This document shows positions 16,290 through 26,600 of a stretch of 64,000 bases of DNA, in pieces. The notes beneath the pieces are model-generated. The model was not told where the DNA came from. It worked only from the letters and a program-made list of their open reading frames with translations, and ran no database searches. The position numbers and the translations under genes were made by a program. The stretch covers positions 90,031 through 154,030 of the forward strand of contig NZ_JBHFEI010000012.1 in NCBI RefSeq assembly GCF_041928815.1, written 5' to 3'. Position 1 is the first letter of the stretch. Each line of letters starts with the position of its first letter. This DNA is from JBHFEI01 sp041928815. Lineage in GTDB: Bacteria > Pseudomonadota > Alphaproteobacteria > Rhizobiales > Rhizobiaceae.

Positions 16290-17129
16290 ATGACCGCACG
16301 CATGGATCAACGTTTCGCGGCACTGCGCGCCGAGGGCCGCCCGGCGCTCGTCACCTATTTCATGGCAGGCGATCCGGAATTCGAGACCTCGCTTTCGATC
16401 ATGAAGACGCTGGCCCTGTCCGGCGCCGACGTCATCGAGCTCGGCATGCCCTTTTCCGATCCGATGGCCGACGGCCCGGCGATCCAGCTTGCCGGCCAGC
16501 GCTCGCTGAAGGCCGGTCAGACGCTGAAGCGGACGCTGGAGATGGCGCGGCGCTTCCGCGAGAGCGACGCGGATACGCCGATCGTGCTGATGGGCTATTA
16601 CAACCCGATCTACATCTACGGCGTCGAGCGTTTCCTCGACGATGCCTTGGCCTCCGGCATCGACGGACTGATCGTCGTCGACCTGCCGCCGGAAATGGAC
16701 GACGAACTCTGCCTTCCCGCCCTGAGGAAGGGCGTCAATTTCATCCGTCTCGCCACGCCGACGACGGACGGGAAGCGTCTGCCGAAGGTGCTGCAGAACA
16801 CCTCCGGCTTCGTCTATTACGTCTCGATGAACGGCATCACCGGTTCGGCGCTGCCGGATCCGTCGCTGATCGGCGCCGCCGTCGGCCGCATCAAGGCCCA
16901 TACCGACCTGCCCGTCTGCGTCGGTTTCGGCGTCAAGACGGCCGAGCATGCGCAGGCGATCGGCGCTGCGGCCGACGGTGTCGTCGTCGGCACGGCGATC
17001 GTCAACCAGATCGCCTCCAGCCTCGCCGCCGACGGCAAGGCGACGGAAGCCACCATTCCCGGCGTCGAGGCGCTGGTGCGCAGTCTTGCCGCCGGCGTCC
17101 GCGCCGCTCGCCTTGAGGCGGCCGAATAG
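16290..17129 (+). CDS. trpA: Tryptophan synthase alpha chain
   Basis: A 279-residue TIM barrel that cleaves indole-3-glycerol phosphate and channels indole to TrpB. The catalytic Glu lies in VIELGMPFSDPMADGP, and the catalytic Asp lies in a segment reading LIVVDLPPE after GYYNPIYIYG. The FVYYVSMNGITGS segment and VGFGVKTAEHA bind substrate phosphate. It is 4 bp from trpB and 56 bp from accD. Confidence 0.98.
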   Translation: MTARMDQRFAALRAEGRPALVTYFMAGDPEFETSLSIMKTLALSGADVIELGMPFSDPMADGPAIQLAGQRSLKAGQTLKRTLEMARRFRESDADTPIVLMGYYNPIYIYGVERFLDDALASGIDGLIVVDLPPEMDDELCLPALRKGVNFIRLATPTTDGKRLPKVLQNTSGFVYYVSMNGITGSALPDPSLIGAAVGRIKAHTDLPVCVGFGVKTAEHAQAIGAAADGVVVGTAIVNQIASSLAADGKATEATIPGVEALVRSLAAGVRAARLEAAE

Positions 17130-17185
17130 GGATCCCATATGGAGATCGCCCGGTCCAGGCGCCGGGCGCGCCAGAGGAGCTTGCG

Positions 17186-18100
17186 ATGAACTGGATCACC
17201 AATTATGTCCGGCCGAAGATCAACTCGATGCTCGGCCGGCGCGAGGTTCCCGAAAACCTCTGGATCAAGTGCCCTGAAACCGGCGAAATGGTCTTCCACA
17301 AGGATCTCGAGGAGAACCTCTGGGTCATCCCGCAATCCGGCTACCATATGAAGATGCCGGCGAAGGCGCGGCTGAAGACGCTGTTCGATGACGGCGCCTA
17401 CGATTCGCTGCCACAGCCGAAGGTGGCGCAGGACCCGCTGAAGTTCCGGGATTCGAAGAAATATACCGACCGCCTGCGCGACAGCCGGGTCAAGACCGAT
17501 CTGGAAGATACGATCGTCGCCGGCGTCGGCACCGTCGAGGGGCTGAAGCTGGTTGCCGTGGTGCACGAGTTCAATTTCATGGGCGGCTCGCTCGGCATCG
17601 CCGCGGGCGAGGCGATCGTCAAGGCCTTCGAGCGCGCGATCGCGGAGCATTGCCCGCTGGTGATCTTCCCGGCGTCGGGCGGCGCCCGCATGCAGGAGGG
17701 CATCCTGTCGCTGATGCAATTGCCGCGCACCACAGTCGCCGTGCAGATGCTGAAGGAGGCGGGCCTTCCCTATGTCGTCGTCCTCACCAATCCGACGACC
17801 GGCGGGGTCACCGCGTCCTACGCCATGCTCGGCGATATCCACATCGCGGAACCCGGGGCGGAGATCTGCTTTGCCGGCAAACGGGTGATCGAGCAGACCA
17901 TCCGCGAAAAGCTGCCGGAGGGGTTCCAGACTGCGGAATACCTGCTGGAGCACGGCATGGTCGACATGGTCGTCAAGCGCCACGATATCGCTCCGACGCT
18001 GGCCCGGCTCTTGAAGATCCTGACGCGCGAGCCGGCCGGCGAAGCGATGGTCGTCTCCGAATCCGGCGAAGCATCGCAGGCGCTGGTGCCGGCCGCCTGA
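17186..18100 (+). CDS. accD: Acetyl-CoA carboxylase carboxyltransferase beta subunit, zinc site degraded
   Basis: A 304-residue subunit that with AccA transfers CO2 from biotin carrier to acetyl-CoA, the first step of fatty acid synthesis. The crotonase-like core is intact: FMGGSLGIAAGEAI, FPASGGARMQEGI, NPTTGGVTASYAMLGD. In the N-terminal zinc-ribbon segment of E. coli AccD four Cys bind zinc. Here only Cys29 (WIKCPETGE) remains, and the other three positions align with Thr32, Ile48 and Ser51. From memory this is shared by rhizobial AccD rather than a local mutation. Its place between trpA and folC is a classic arrangement. Confidence 0.96.
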   Translation: MNWITNYVRPKINSMLGRREVPENLWIKCPETGEMVFHKDLEENLWVIPQSGYHMKMPAKARLKTLFDDGAYDSLPQPKVAQDPLKFRDSKKYTDRLRDSRVKTDLEDTIVAGVGTVEGLKLVAVVHEFNFMGGSLGIAAGEAIVKAFERAIAEHCPLVIFPASGGARMQEGILSLMQLPRTTVAVQMLKEAGLPYVVVLTNPTTGGVTASYAMLGDIHIAEPGAEICFAGKRVIEQTIREKLPEGFQTAEYLLEHGMVDMVVKRHDIAPTLARLLKILTREPAGEAMVVSESGEASQALVPAA

Positions 18101-18141
18101 GAGCCTGCCCCCGCCCGCCCGAGACGCAGGAGACGCAGCCG

Positions 18142-19485
18142 ATGACACTCCTTAAATCCAGCGAGGCGGCGGGCGAGATCGAACGGCTGCTCGGCCTGCA
18201 TCCGAAAGGGTTCGACCTTTCCCTCGGACGCATCACACGGCTTCTCGCTTCGCTCGGCCATCCCGAGCGCCGCCTGCCGCCGGTGATCCACGTCGCCGGA
18301 ACCAACGGCAAGGGATCGGTCACCGCCTTTTCCCGGGCGATTCTCGAGGCGGAGGGCCTTGCCGTCCATGTCGACACGTCCCCGCATCTGGTCAACTGGC
18401 ACGAACGCTACCGCCTCGGCCGGGCCGGCGGGCGCGGCCTGCTGGTGGCGGACGCGGTGCTGGCCGAGGCGGTGCGCCGGGTTGCCGATGTGAATGCCGG
18501 CGAGGCGATCACCGTCTTCGAGCTCCTGACCGCCGTCGCCTTCGTCCTTTTCTCCGAGCATCCCGCCGATGCCGCGATCATCGAGGTCGGGCTCGGGGGA
18601 CGTTTCGATTCCACCAATGTGATCGACCGGCCGGCGGTGAGCGTGGTGATGCCGATCTCGCTCGATCACCAGGCCTTCCTCGGCGACCGGGTGGAACTGA
18701 TCGCGGCGGAGAAGGCAGGCATCATGAAGCGCGGCGTCCCCGTCGTCATCGGCCATCAGGAGTATGACGGCGCGCGCGACGTGCTCGTCTCCACGGCGGA
18801 ACGGCTCGGATGCCCTCTCTCCGTCTACGGCCAGGATTATCTGGCGTATGAGGAGCATGGCAGGCTGATCTACCAGGATGAATCCGGCCTGATGGACCTC
18901 CCGCTGCCGCGCCTGCCGGGCCGGCACCAGTATGCCAATGCCGCGGCCGCGATCCGCGCGGTGCGGATGGCGGGTTTCGACGTCTCGGAACGCGCGATCG
19001 AACAGGGTCTGACGACCGTCGAATGGCCGGCCCGCATGCAGCGGCTGACCAGCGGCCATCTCATCGCCATGGCGCCGCGAAACGCGGAACTCTGGCTCGA
19101 TGGCGGGCACAATCCGGGTGCCGGCCAGGTCATCGCCGAGGCGATGGCGAACCTCGAGGAGCGCGAGCCGCGCCCGCTCTTTCTCGTTGCCGGCATGATC
19201 AACACAAAGGAACCGGTCGGCTATTTCGAGGCGTTCCGGGGGTTGGCCGAGCATGTCTTCACCGTGCCGGTTGAGCAGTCCGATGCCGGGCTCGATCCGG
19301 CGGCGCTCGCCCTTGATGCGGCGACCGCGGGGCTGGAGGCGACCGCCTGCGACAGTGTCGGGGATGCGCTTGCGACGATCGCCGCGCTCACCAGCGCCGA
19401 CACGGTGCCGCCGCGCATCCTGATCGGCGGCTCGCTCTATCTCGCCGGCGAGGTGCTAGCGCTGAACGGCACGCCGCCCACCTGA
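18142..19485 (+). CDS. folC: Folylpolyglutamate synthase / dihydrofolate synthase
   Basis: A 447-residue Mur-ligase-fold enzyme that adds glutamate to dihydropteroate and to folates using ATP. The P-loop is IHVAGTNGKGSVTAF. Other signatures are VDTSPHLVNWHERY, IIEVGLGGRFDSTNV and LDGGHNPGAG. An upstream open frame runs back to 17650, but it overlaps accD in another frame. The ATG at 18142 after CAGGAG gives a normal-length protein. It is 41 bp after accD and probably last in the trpFBA-accD-folC transcript, ending at the hairpin at 19524-19560. Confidence 0.95.
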   Translation: MTLLKSSEAAGEIERLLGLHPKGFDLSLGRITRLLASLGHPERRLPPVIHVAGTNGKGSVTAFSRAILEAEGLAVHVDTSPHLVNWHERYRLGRAGGRGLLVADAVLAEAVRRVADVNAGEAITVFELLTAVAFVLFSEHPADAAIIEVGLGGRFDSTNVIDRPAVSVVMPISLDHQAFLGDRVELIAAEKAGIMKRGVPVVIGHQEYDGARDVLVSTAERLGCPLSVYGQDYLAYEEHGRLIYQDESGLMDLPLPRLPGRHQYANAAAAIRAVRMAGFDVSERAIEQGLTTVEWPARMQRLTSGHLIAMAPRNAELWLDGGHNPGAGQVIAEAMANLEEREPRPLFLVAGMINTKEPVGYFEAFRGLAEHVFTVPVEQSDAGLDPAALALDAATAGLEATACDSVGDALATIAALTSADTVPPRILIGGSLYLAGEVLALNGTPPT

Positions 19486-19523
19486 CACGCTCTCCGTCAC
19501 GGACAAAGAAAAACAGGGACAAA

Positions 19524-19560
19524 GAAAAGCCCGGCGGGAACGGATCCGGCCGGGCTTTTC
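19524..19560. terminator. Bidirectional terminator between folC and trxA
   Basis: Perfect 12-bp arms GAAAAGCCCGGC (19524-19535) and GCCGGGCTTTTC (19549-19560) give a GC stem flanked by A and T runs on either side. The hairpin can therefore end transcription from folC and also from the opposing trxA strand. Confidence 0.85.
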
Positions 19561-19563
19561 ATC

Positions 19564-19668
19564 TAGAGCGTGTCTCGCGAAGGTGTGCAGCGGCTTTGCG
19601 AAAAGACACGCGTAAAACCAAAAACCTAAAGCGTAAGAGCGAATCTGAAAGATCGCGACACGCTTTAA
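19564..19668. repeat. RIME-like palindromic intergenic repeat
   Basis: This is a roughly 105-bp element of two hairpins. The first has arms GCGTGTCT (19568-19575) and AGACACGC (19604-19611), with further pairing inside. The second has arms AAAGCGT (19628-19634) and ACGCTTT (19660-19666), enclosing GCGAATC/GATCGC pairing. The layout, including the linker GTAAAACCAAAAACCTAAAGCG, resembles the rhizobial intergenic mosaic elements (RIME1) that I recall as scattered non-coding repeats. It lies between convergent folC and trxA. Confidence 0.7.
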
Positions 19669-19680
19669 GTGGCGCAGGCG

Positions 19681-20004
19681 TTACGCGGCTGCGGTCGAAA
19701 TCCAGTTCGTCAGCGCGGTCTTCGGCGCGGCGCCAACCTTGATGTCGGCAACGGCGCCGCCCTTGAACATCGCCAGCGTCGGAATCGAGCGGACGCCGTA
19801 CTGGGCGGCGAGCTCCGGATTTTCGTCGATGTTGAGCTTCGCGACCTTGACCTTGCCGGCGAACTCGTTGGCGAGCTCTTCGAGGCTCGGCGCGATCATC
19901 TTGCACGGACCGCACCATTCGGCCCAGAAATCGACGACCACGGGCTCGGCGGACTTCAGCACTTCCTCGTTGAAATTGGTGGCATCGACTTTGACGGTGG
20001 CCAT
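19681..20004 (-). CDS. trxA: Thioredoxin
   Basis: A 107-residue cytoplasmic disulfide reductase with the active site WCGPCK (Cys31 and Cys34), DFWAEW before it and the cis-Pro loop VRSIPTL. The frame is open to 20049, but the ATG at 20004 is supported by AAGGAG 7 nt upstream and by family length. A further ATG at 20010 is too close to that site. It lies 109 bp downstream of addA and probably has its own promoter as well as read-through from the add genes. Confidence 0.96.
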   Translation of the reverse strand: MATVKVDATNFNEEVLKSAEPVVVDFWAEWCGPCKMIAPSLEELANEFAGKVKVAKLNIDENPELAAQYGVRSIPTLAMFKGGAVADIKVGAAPKTALTNWISTAAA

Positions 20005-20113
20005 GGGCATGCTCCTTGCCTGGAAAGCGGGATGGTGAAAGACGGACAATGTCGGCGCGGCGACGTTTCATCAGATGTGAGGGGTGGGGCCGGCCTTTTC
20101 AATGCCGGGTATC

Positions 20114-23100
20114 TCACTTTGTCGCAAGCGCTTCAAGGCTGCGGTCGAGATGTTCGTCCGGAATGGCGCAGACGAGGGGCCCCTCGGTGAAGACGAGAAG
20201 GGCGTCGACGCGGCGGCCCGGATAGAGGGGCTGCATCAGCGCCCGGTAGATGGCGAGCTGGGCGCGGTACGTCTCCGGCACCGCTTCCGCCGAAGCGGGC
20301 ACGTGGCGGTCGGTCTTGAAGTCGGCGATTGTTACCGCTTCGGCGGTCACCGCGATCCTGTCGATGCGGCCGGAAACGGCGAAGGCGCGCCGTCCGAGCG
20401 TCAGCGTGCCCATCACCGACACCTCGGCGCGGCTGCGGCCTTCGAAAAGGGGGCGCGCCTCCGGCATGTCGAGCACGGCGAGCGCCGAGCGGACGACGGC
20501 CTGCCTCTCGCGTTCCGGCCAATGGGGGACCGAGCGGGCGACATAGCGTTCGGCCGCCGGCCGGCGCTCCTCGGGGGCAAGCGTCGGCAGCACCTGCAGG
20601 AAGCGGTGGAGGATGGCGCCGCGTTGCAGCGCCAGGCCGCGTCGCTCCGGTTCGCCGAAGAGCGGCGACGTCACGATCCGCTCGGCATCGGTGTCGTCGA
20701 TCATGACACCGGCGCCCGACGGGGCCAGCGGTCGCGGCAGGTGCGGTGGCTCCCGGGGCGGGATGGACAGAAGCGCGGGCAGCGGCGCGGCGGCGCAGGC
20801 ATCGGGGACCGTCCTCTCGGCTGGCGCCGGTTGCGGCCCGAGCGCCGGGTTTCGCCAGCGCGCGCCGTCCCATTCGAGCCCGCCGGCGGAAAAGCGGTGC
20901 GGCGCGAGGAAACCCTTCGTGTCGGCGCCAAGGCCGGCCCCGATCATGCCGTGCCAGGTTTCGCCGGGATCGGTCTTGCCGCGATAGCCGCAGATCACCA
21001 GACGGTCGGCGGCGCGGGTCATGGCGACATAGAGGAGACGGCGATATTCCTCCTCGGCGCGCTGCTTCTGGGCGGCGGTGTCGGCCTCGACCGGCTCCGC
21101 GGCCGGTGCCCCGGGCGCGCGCCAGACCGGAATGTCGATGCTGCCTGCACCCGGAACCAGCCTCAGCCCGGGCTGGTGCTGCGGCACGTGCGCCCTGCCG
21201 CCGCTGTCGACGACGAAGACGACGGGCGCCTCGAGCCCCTTGGCCGCGTGCACCGTCATGATGCGCACCTCGTTGCGGCCCTTGTCCTGCTCGCGCTTGA
21301 TCGAGGGCGCCTCCATCTCCAGCCCGGAAAGAAAGGCCTGCAGGCCGGGAAGGCCGGCCTTTTCCTGGGCGAGCGCGAAGGAGAGGAATTCGTCGAGAAT
21401 GTCGCTCGCCTCGCTGCCGAGCCGGGCGAGGAAGGCCGCGCGGCCGCCGCCGGGGCCGAGGATCGCGGCGAAGAGATCGAAGGGCGCGGCGTCGCGTGCG
21501 AGGGCGACGATGCCGTCGAGACGCTGCAGGACCGTCGCGAGCGGGCCGTCCGCATCCCTCGCCTGGCGTCCGAGATGGGCCCAGAGGCTTTCGCCCTCGC
21601 CCCGCCCGGCGGCAAGCGTGAAGACCTCCTCCTCGCTCAGGCGGAAGAGCGGGCTTTTCAAGGCGGCGGCGAGCGACAGGTCGTCCTCCGGCAGCAGCGC
21701 GAAGCGGCCGAGCGCCATCAGGTCCTGCACGGCGATGTGCCCCGTCAGCACCAGCCGGTCGGCGCCGCCGACGGGGATGGTGCCGCGCCGTTTCAACGCC
21801 CGCGTCAGCGCATTGACGAAGGCGTCGCGCTTGCGCACCAGCACGATGACGTCGCGCGGCTCGATCAGCCGCACGCCGTCGCGGGTCGCGATCGTCTCGC
21901 GGCCGATCCACTGGTCGAGGATGGCGGCGATGCGCTGGGCGAGCTGGTTCGGTGGCGCATTCTCGCGGATCGCGTCGAAGGCGGCGGTCCAGTCCTCCTC
22001 GTCCGTCAAGGACGGGGCGGGCGCGATCATCTCCCAGAGGTCCACCTGCCCCGGCTGGCGGACCCGGTTCGAGGCATGCACGATCGGCTCGCCGGAGGCC
22101 GAGACGCCGCGCGCATGGCCGGGATCGGCGAAGACGGCATCGACGGCCGACAGAACGTCCTCGGTGGAACGGAACGACAGCTGCAGCCGGACGGAGTGGA
22201 AATCGAGCCCGGCGGCAGCGACTTTCGCCTGCGTCGCCAGGCGCTCCTCGTGAAAACGCTGCGGCCTCGCACCCTGAAAGGAGTAGATCGACTGCTTCTC
22301 GTCGCCGACGGCGAAGATCGTTCGCCGGCTGGGGCGGGCCGAGGCGCCGGCGAAGAAGTCGTCGCTGAGCGAGCCGATGATGTCCCATTGCACCGGGCTC
22401 GTGTCCTGCGCCTCGTCGACGAGGATGTGGTCTATGCCCTGGTCGAGCTTGTAGTGCACCCAGGCGCCGGCGTCGCCGCGCAGGAGCAGACGCGCGGTGC
22501 GCTCGACGAGGTCGTCGAAGTCGAGCAGGCTTCGGCTCTTCTTCAGGTCCTCGTAGTCGTGCCGGAAACGGTCGGCGAGCGTCAGCGCGGCTTCCGTCGC
22601 GGTGAAGAGATGGAAGAGATCGACCGCGCGGCGGCAGCGCTCCATCCGGGCGCGGGCGCGTCCGAGCCGCTCCTCGATCGCGGGATCGGCCTTCAGCATC
22701 GCCTTCGAGAAGAAGGCGCCGTCGGCGCGCGGCTTCGGCCTGTCGCCGCCGGAATAGAAGGCCGCGATCAGCAGGCGATAGCGCTCCGCCGGCGTGGCGG
22801 CGTGCCGCGCCGCCATGAGCGTCTCGACGACATCGAGGACGGTCTTGCCGCCCTTCTCGCGCGCGATCGCGACATAGGCGTCGAAGTCCGGCCCCTCGAG
22901 CCCGTCCAGCGGCCAGGCGCGCGCCTGCGCCGTGTCCAGCGTTTCCGAGACCGCAATGCCGAGGCCGGCACGCAGGGTCGCCGCAAGGCCGGCACCGCGC
23001 CGGGCATGATCGAGAAAACGCCCGAGATCGCTCCGCTTCTCGACGATCGCCGCCAGCAGCCTTTCGAGCCCTGTGTCGTCGGCGAGGTCGAGAACCGTGG

Positions 23101-23665
23101 CGAAGGCCGCCGCCAGCGCCGGGTCCTCCTCGCTCGCCGCGGCCGTCAGCAGCAGCCGGCGGGCCTCGGCGAGCAGCACGGCGGAGGCGCGGTCGTCGAG
23201 AACGGAGAAGTGGCCGGCGACATTGGCCTCCAGCGGAAACTGGTGCAGCAGCGCCTCGCAGAAGGCGTGGATCGTCTGGATCTTCAGGCCGCCCGGCGTT
23301 TCGAGCGCCTTGGTGAACAGGCGCCGGGCCGTCTGCAGCGTGATCGCGTCGGGTGCCTTCCCCTCCATCGCCGCGATCCGCAGCGACAGTTCCTCGTCGT
23401 CCAGCGTCACCCAGCGACCGAGTTCGGCGAAGACGCGGTTCGACATTTCCGAGGCCGCCGCCTTGGTATAGGTGAGGCAGAGGATCGCCGAGGGGCGGGC
23501 GCCGGCGAGCAGCAGCCGGATCACGCGCTGGGTCAGGACATGGGTCTTGCCGGAGCCGGCATTGGCCGAGACCCAGGCGGAGCCCGCGGGATCGGAGGCC
23601 GTGCGCTGCAGTTCCGCCGTGCGGCCGAGCCAGGCCGTCGTCGCGGCCGTTTCCTCAGGCGTCAT
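20114..23665 (-). CDS. addA: Double-strand break repair helicase-nuclease AddA
   Basis: An 1183-residue UvrD/Rep-type helicase with a C-terminal RecB-like nuclease, part of the AddAB complex that processes broken DNA ends for RecA. Motif I is SANAGSGKTHVLTQR, motif II ILVDEAQDTSPVQWD, motif III GDEKQSIYSFQGA and motif V/VI region MTVHAAKGLEAPVVF. The nuclease site is SGRIDRIAVTAEAVTIADFKTD near residues 1090-1120. The start overlaps the addB stop by 11 bp, showing coupling. A very long opposite-strand open frame here is a codon-bias shadow. Confidence 0.95.
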   Translation of the reverse strand: MTPEETAATTAWLGRTAELQRTASDPAGSAWVSANAGSGKTHVLTQRVIRLLLAGARPSAILCLTYTKAAASEMSNRVFAELGRWVTLDDEELSLRIAAMEGKAPDAITLQTARRLFTKALETPGGLKIQTIHAFCEALLHQFPLEANVAGHFSVLDDRASAVLLAEARRLLLTAAASEEDPALAAAFATVLDLADDTGLERLLAAIVEKRSDLGRFLDHARRGAGLAATLRAGLGIAVSETLDTAQARAWPLDGLEGPDFDAYVAIAREKGGKTVLDVVETLMAARHAATPAERYRLLIAAFYSGGDRPKPRADGAFFSKAMLKADPAIEERLGRARARMERCRRAVDLFHLFTATEAALTLADRFRHDYEDLKKSRSLLDFDDLVERTARLLLRGDAGAWVHYKLDQGIDHILVDEAQDTSPVQWDIIGSLSDDFFAGASARPSRRTIFAVGDEKQSIYSFQGARPQRFHEERLATQAKVAAAGLDFHSVRLQLSFRSTEDVLSAVDAVFADPGHARGVSASGEPIVHASNRVRQPGQVDLWEMIAPAPSLTDEEDWTAAFDAIRENAPPNQLAQRIAAILDQWIGRETIATRDGVRLIEPRDVIVLVRKRDAFVNALTRALKRRGTIPVGGADRLVLTGHIAVQDLMALGRFALLPEDDLSLAAALKSPLFRLSEEEVFTLAAGRGEGESLWAHLGRQARDADGPLATVLQRLDGIVALARDAAPFDLFAAILGPGGGRAAFLARLGSEASDILDEFLSFALAQEKAGLPGLQAFLSGLEMEAPSIKREQDKGRNEVRIMTVHAAKGLEAPVVFVVDSGGRAHVPQHQPGLRLVPGAGSIDIPVWRAPGAPAAEPVEADTAAQKQRAEEEYRRLLYVAMTRAADRLVICGYRGKTDPGETWHGMIGAGLGADTKGFLAPHRFSAGGLEWDGARWRNPALGPQPAPAERTVPDACAAAPLPALLSIPPREPPHLPRPLAPSGAGVMIDDTDAERIVTSPLFGEPERRGLALQRGAILHRFLQVLPTLAPEERRPAAERYVARSVPHWPERERQAVVRSALAVLDMPEARPLFEGRSRAEVSVMGTLTLGRRAFAVSGRIDRIAVTAEAVTIADFKTDRHVPASAEAVPETYRAQLAIYRALMQPLYPGRRVDALLVFTEGPLVCAIPDEHLDRSLEALATK

Positions 23666-26600
23666 CGCCGCCCTCCTCCCCGTCGTCGGTCGACCATTCG
23701 GCGACCCGGGCGAGGTGGTCGTATTCCCCGCCCCAGTCGCGCTGCCTCTGCATGATCAGCCGGGAGGCGAAGCCGTGGCGGCCGCTCAGGAGCGCGTCGA
23801 GCAGCTTGCGCAGTTCGGCAAGCGCCGCATCGGCGAGATCGTCCGCCGACCGGCCGCCCTTCTTCGCCTCGTTGTTGACCGCGGTGACGTCGAAGCGCTC
23901 GCCGGGCTTCAGCCGGACATAGAGGAGCTCCGCCGCGACGTGCCGGCCGAGGCCGCGGAAACCGCCCGCCTTCAGCACGGCCGCCTCCAGCGGCAGTTGC
24001 GGGTCGAGCAGGGCGCGCGCCTCCTTTTCCGAGGGGCTGGAACCGGTCTTGTAGTCGATCAGCACGGCGCGGCCGTCCGGCAGGAGGTCGATGCGGTCGG
24101 CGATCCCGGTCAGGCGGATCTCGCCGACGCCGACGGCCATCGTCGCCGGCACTTCCGTGCGGGAGGCGGCGAGCGTCGGCCGGCGCCGGCGTTCCCAGTC
24201 GAGGAAGGCGTCGGCGACCGCGCCGAGCCTCAACCGCCAGAGATGGTCGGCATGGGGCGGCAGCGGATGGGAGTCGAGCGCCTCGCGGATCAGCCGCTTC
24301 AGCGCCGCTTCCGCCTCTGCCGACGCCGGATCGATGCCGGCGCTGACGAAGCGTTCCACGACACGGTGATAGAGCGTGCCGCGCTCCGACGCCCCTGGCT
24401 CCACGGTGAAGGCGCCGACAGGCTGCAGCCGGAGAATGCGCCGGGCATAGACGGCGTAGGGATCGCGCCTCAGCCGCGCGATCTCGCTGAAGGAATAGGT
24501 GAGCGGCTGGCGTTCGGCCGGCGGGCGCGGGGCGGGGCGCTCGGCGCGCGGTTCCGCCGGCCGGTCGTCGAGCGCGGCGACCCAGTGGCGGTAGGCGGCG
24601 CCGCGCGCGCGCATCGGCTCCGAGAGGGCCTGCCCGCCGAGCGCCATCAGCCGCTGCAGCCAGCGCGAGGCGACCGTCGGCGCGCCGCCCTGCCGGAGCG
24701 CCCGGGTGAGCACGAGCTGCCGGGTGCCGGCGGCCATCTGCAGGTCGTGGGCAAGCTGGCCGATGCGCCGTTCGGGCGGCTCCAGCCCCATCGCGATCTT
24801 CATCGCGCGCGACAGGAAGGGGTTGTTCGCCGATTGCGGCGGCCAGACGCCCTCGTTGAGCCCGCCGAGCACGATCGTGTCGACGCTCTGCAGCCGCGAT
24901 TCGAGCGCGCCGAAGATGAAGACGCGCGGATGGCGCATCGCCGGCGGCTTGATCGCTTCGCCCGTCATCAGCGCCACGACGATGTCGCACCATTGCGATC
25001 CATCGGCCTGCATCTGGCCATCGGTCTCGATGACGGTCTGGAACAAGCCCGCAAGCGCCTCGCCCGCCTCGCCGCCCCACAGTCCAGCGAGGTCGCCGCG
25101 CGCGTCGATCGCGATCGCCTCCAGGGCGCGGCCGGTGCGGGTCGCCCAGTCGGAAAGCGGCAGCTCGGCCGATAGCGGCCGGCCGCCCCGCCCGAGCGTG
25201 CCGAGCGCCGAGGCGAGCGGCTCGATGGCGGCGGCGAGCCGGCGGCAGAGATCGGCGGCGCCAGCGATCGACGCGTCGGTGATGTCGCCGCGCCATTCCG
25301 TCCGGTGCCGCTCGGCGCTTTCCGCAGCCCAGCGCGCCGCCAGCAGCGGTTCGAGCTCGCCGATCTCGATCGCGCGCGTTCCACCACGCAGCGCCACGCG
25401 CTCGACGACGCCGGCGGAGGCGCGCACAGCCTCTGCCGGCAGGCCGAGGCGCAGCAGCGGATGCTTGAGAAGGGCGGCGATCGCCACCGGATCGCCGGGC
25501 CGCAGCGCCGCCTCGGTCGCGAGGATCGCCAGCGTGCCGGGCGGTGTCTCGGCGAGCGGGGTTCCGGCGGAATCGTCGGCCTCGATGCCGAAGCGATGGA
25601 GCTCGGCGACGACGCGGCGGGCGAGATCCCGGTCCGGCGTCACCAGCGCGGCGCGGCTTTCCGTCTCCTCGCCGAGCGCCAGCCGGAGCGCAACGGCGAT
25701 CGCGGTCGCCTCCTCGCGCTCGGCGGCGGCCTCGATCAGGGTGACGCCGGCAAAGGCGGCCTGAAGCGCATCGGCGTTGACGCCGCGCATCACGTCCGGC
25801 CACTGGTCGGTCGCCTCCGACGGCAGCATGGCGGCGGAAACGAGCGTCTGGCGCAGCGCAAGATCGTCCGGGGCCGCGCCGATCGCGCGCACCGCGTGGC
25901 GCGGGACGCCCATGCGGCGGAGCAGCCGGAAGAGGCCGTATTGCGGATGGCTGCGCTCGGATGTCTCCGACCGCCCATCCGCTTGTTCGGTCGCAAGCGC
26001 CGTCCACTGCGCGTCTGTCATGTCCTGGTCGAGGCCGGGCAGGACGATGACGCCGTCATCCCGCTTCTGCACGGCGGCGATCAGGCTCGCCGTGGCGGGG
26101 ATCGAGCCGGTCGAGCCGGCGATGATGACCGGGCCGTCGGAAGGGCGCGTGGCGATCCGCTCCGTCTCGGCGTCGAGCACGGCATTGCGGTGGCGCGACG
26201 GCGAGGAGCGCCGGAGCTCGACGAGGCGATCCTGCCAGTAGACGCGGGCGATGCCGAGGAATTCCTGCGTCAGCTCCCACCAGAGCGCGTGCTCGCCCGC
26301 CTCGAGCCGGTCGAGCGCCGACCAGTCCACCTCTTCCGTCTCGATCGCGTCGATCAGCTCACAGAGATTGCGCGCGAGCCAGAGGGCGTCGGCGGGGCTT
26401 GCCGGGGCGATCAGCGGGCTTTCGGCATGGACGGCGGTGATCGCCGCCGGAAGCCGGTTGCGCCAGGCAAGGATCAGCCGGCCGAGCTCGATCAGCCGGG
26501 CGGCGTTCGGCAGCGGCGGCGCAAGGTCGAGGAGGATCGGCACGTCCGCGTCGAAGAAGCCGCTGTCGTCGTCGGTCTCGCCGAGCGCGCGGATCACCGG

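Noticed and set aside
20084..23755. A 1223-codon open frame on the strand opposite addA, and others of similar size opposite addB, glcB and hisF
   Set aside because: High-GC third-position bias leaves the antisense frame open; the products are Arg/Gly/Ala-rich with no family features, while the minus-strand frames are clear AddA and AddB.
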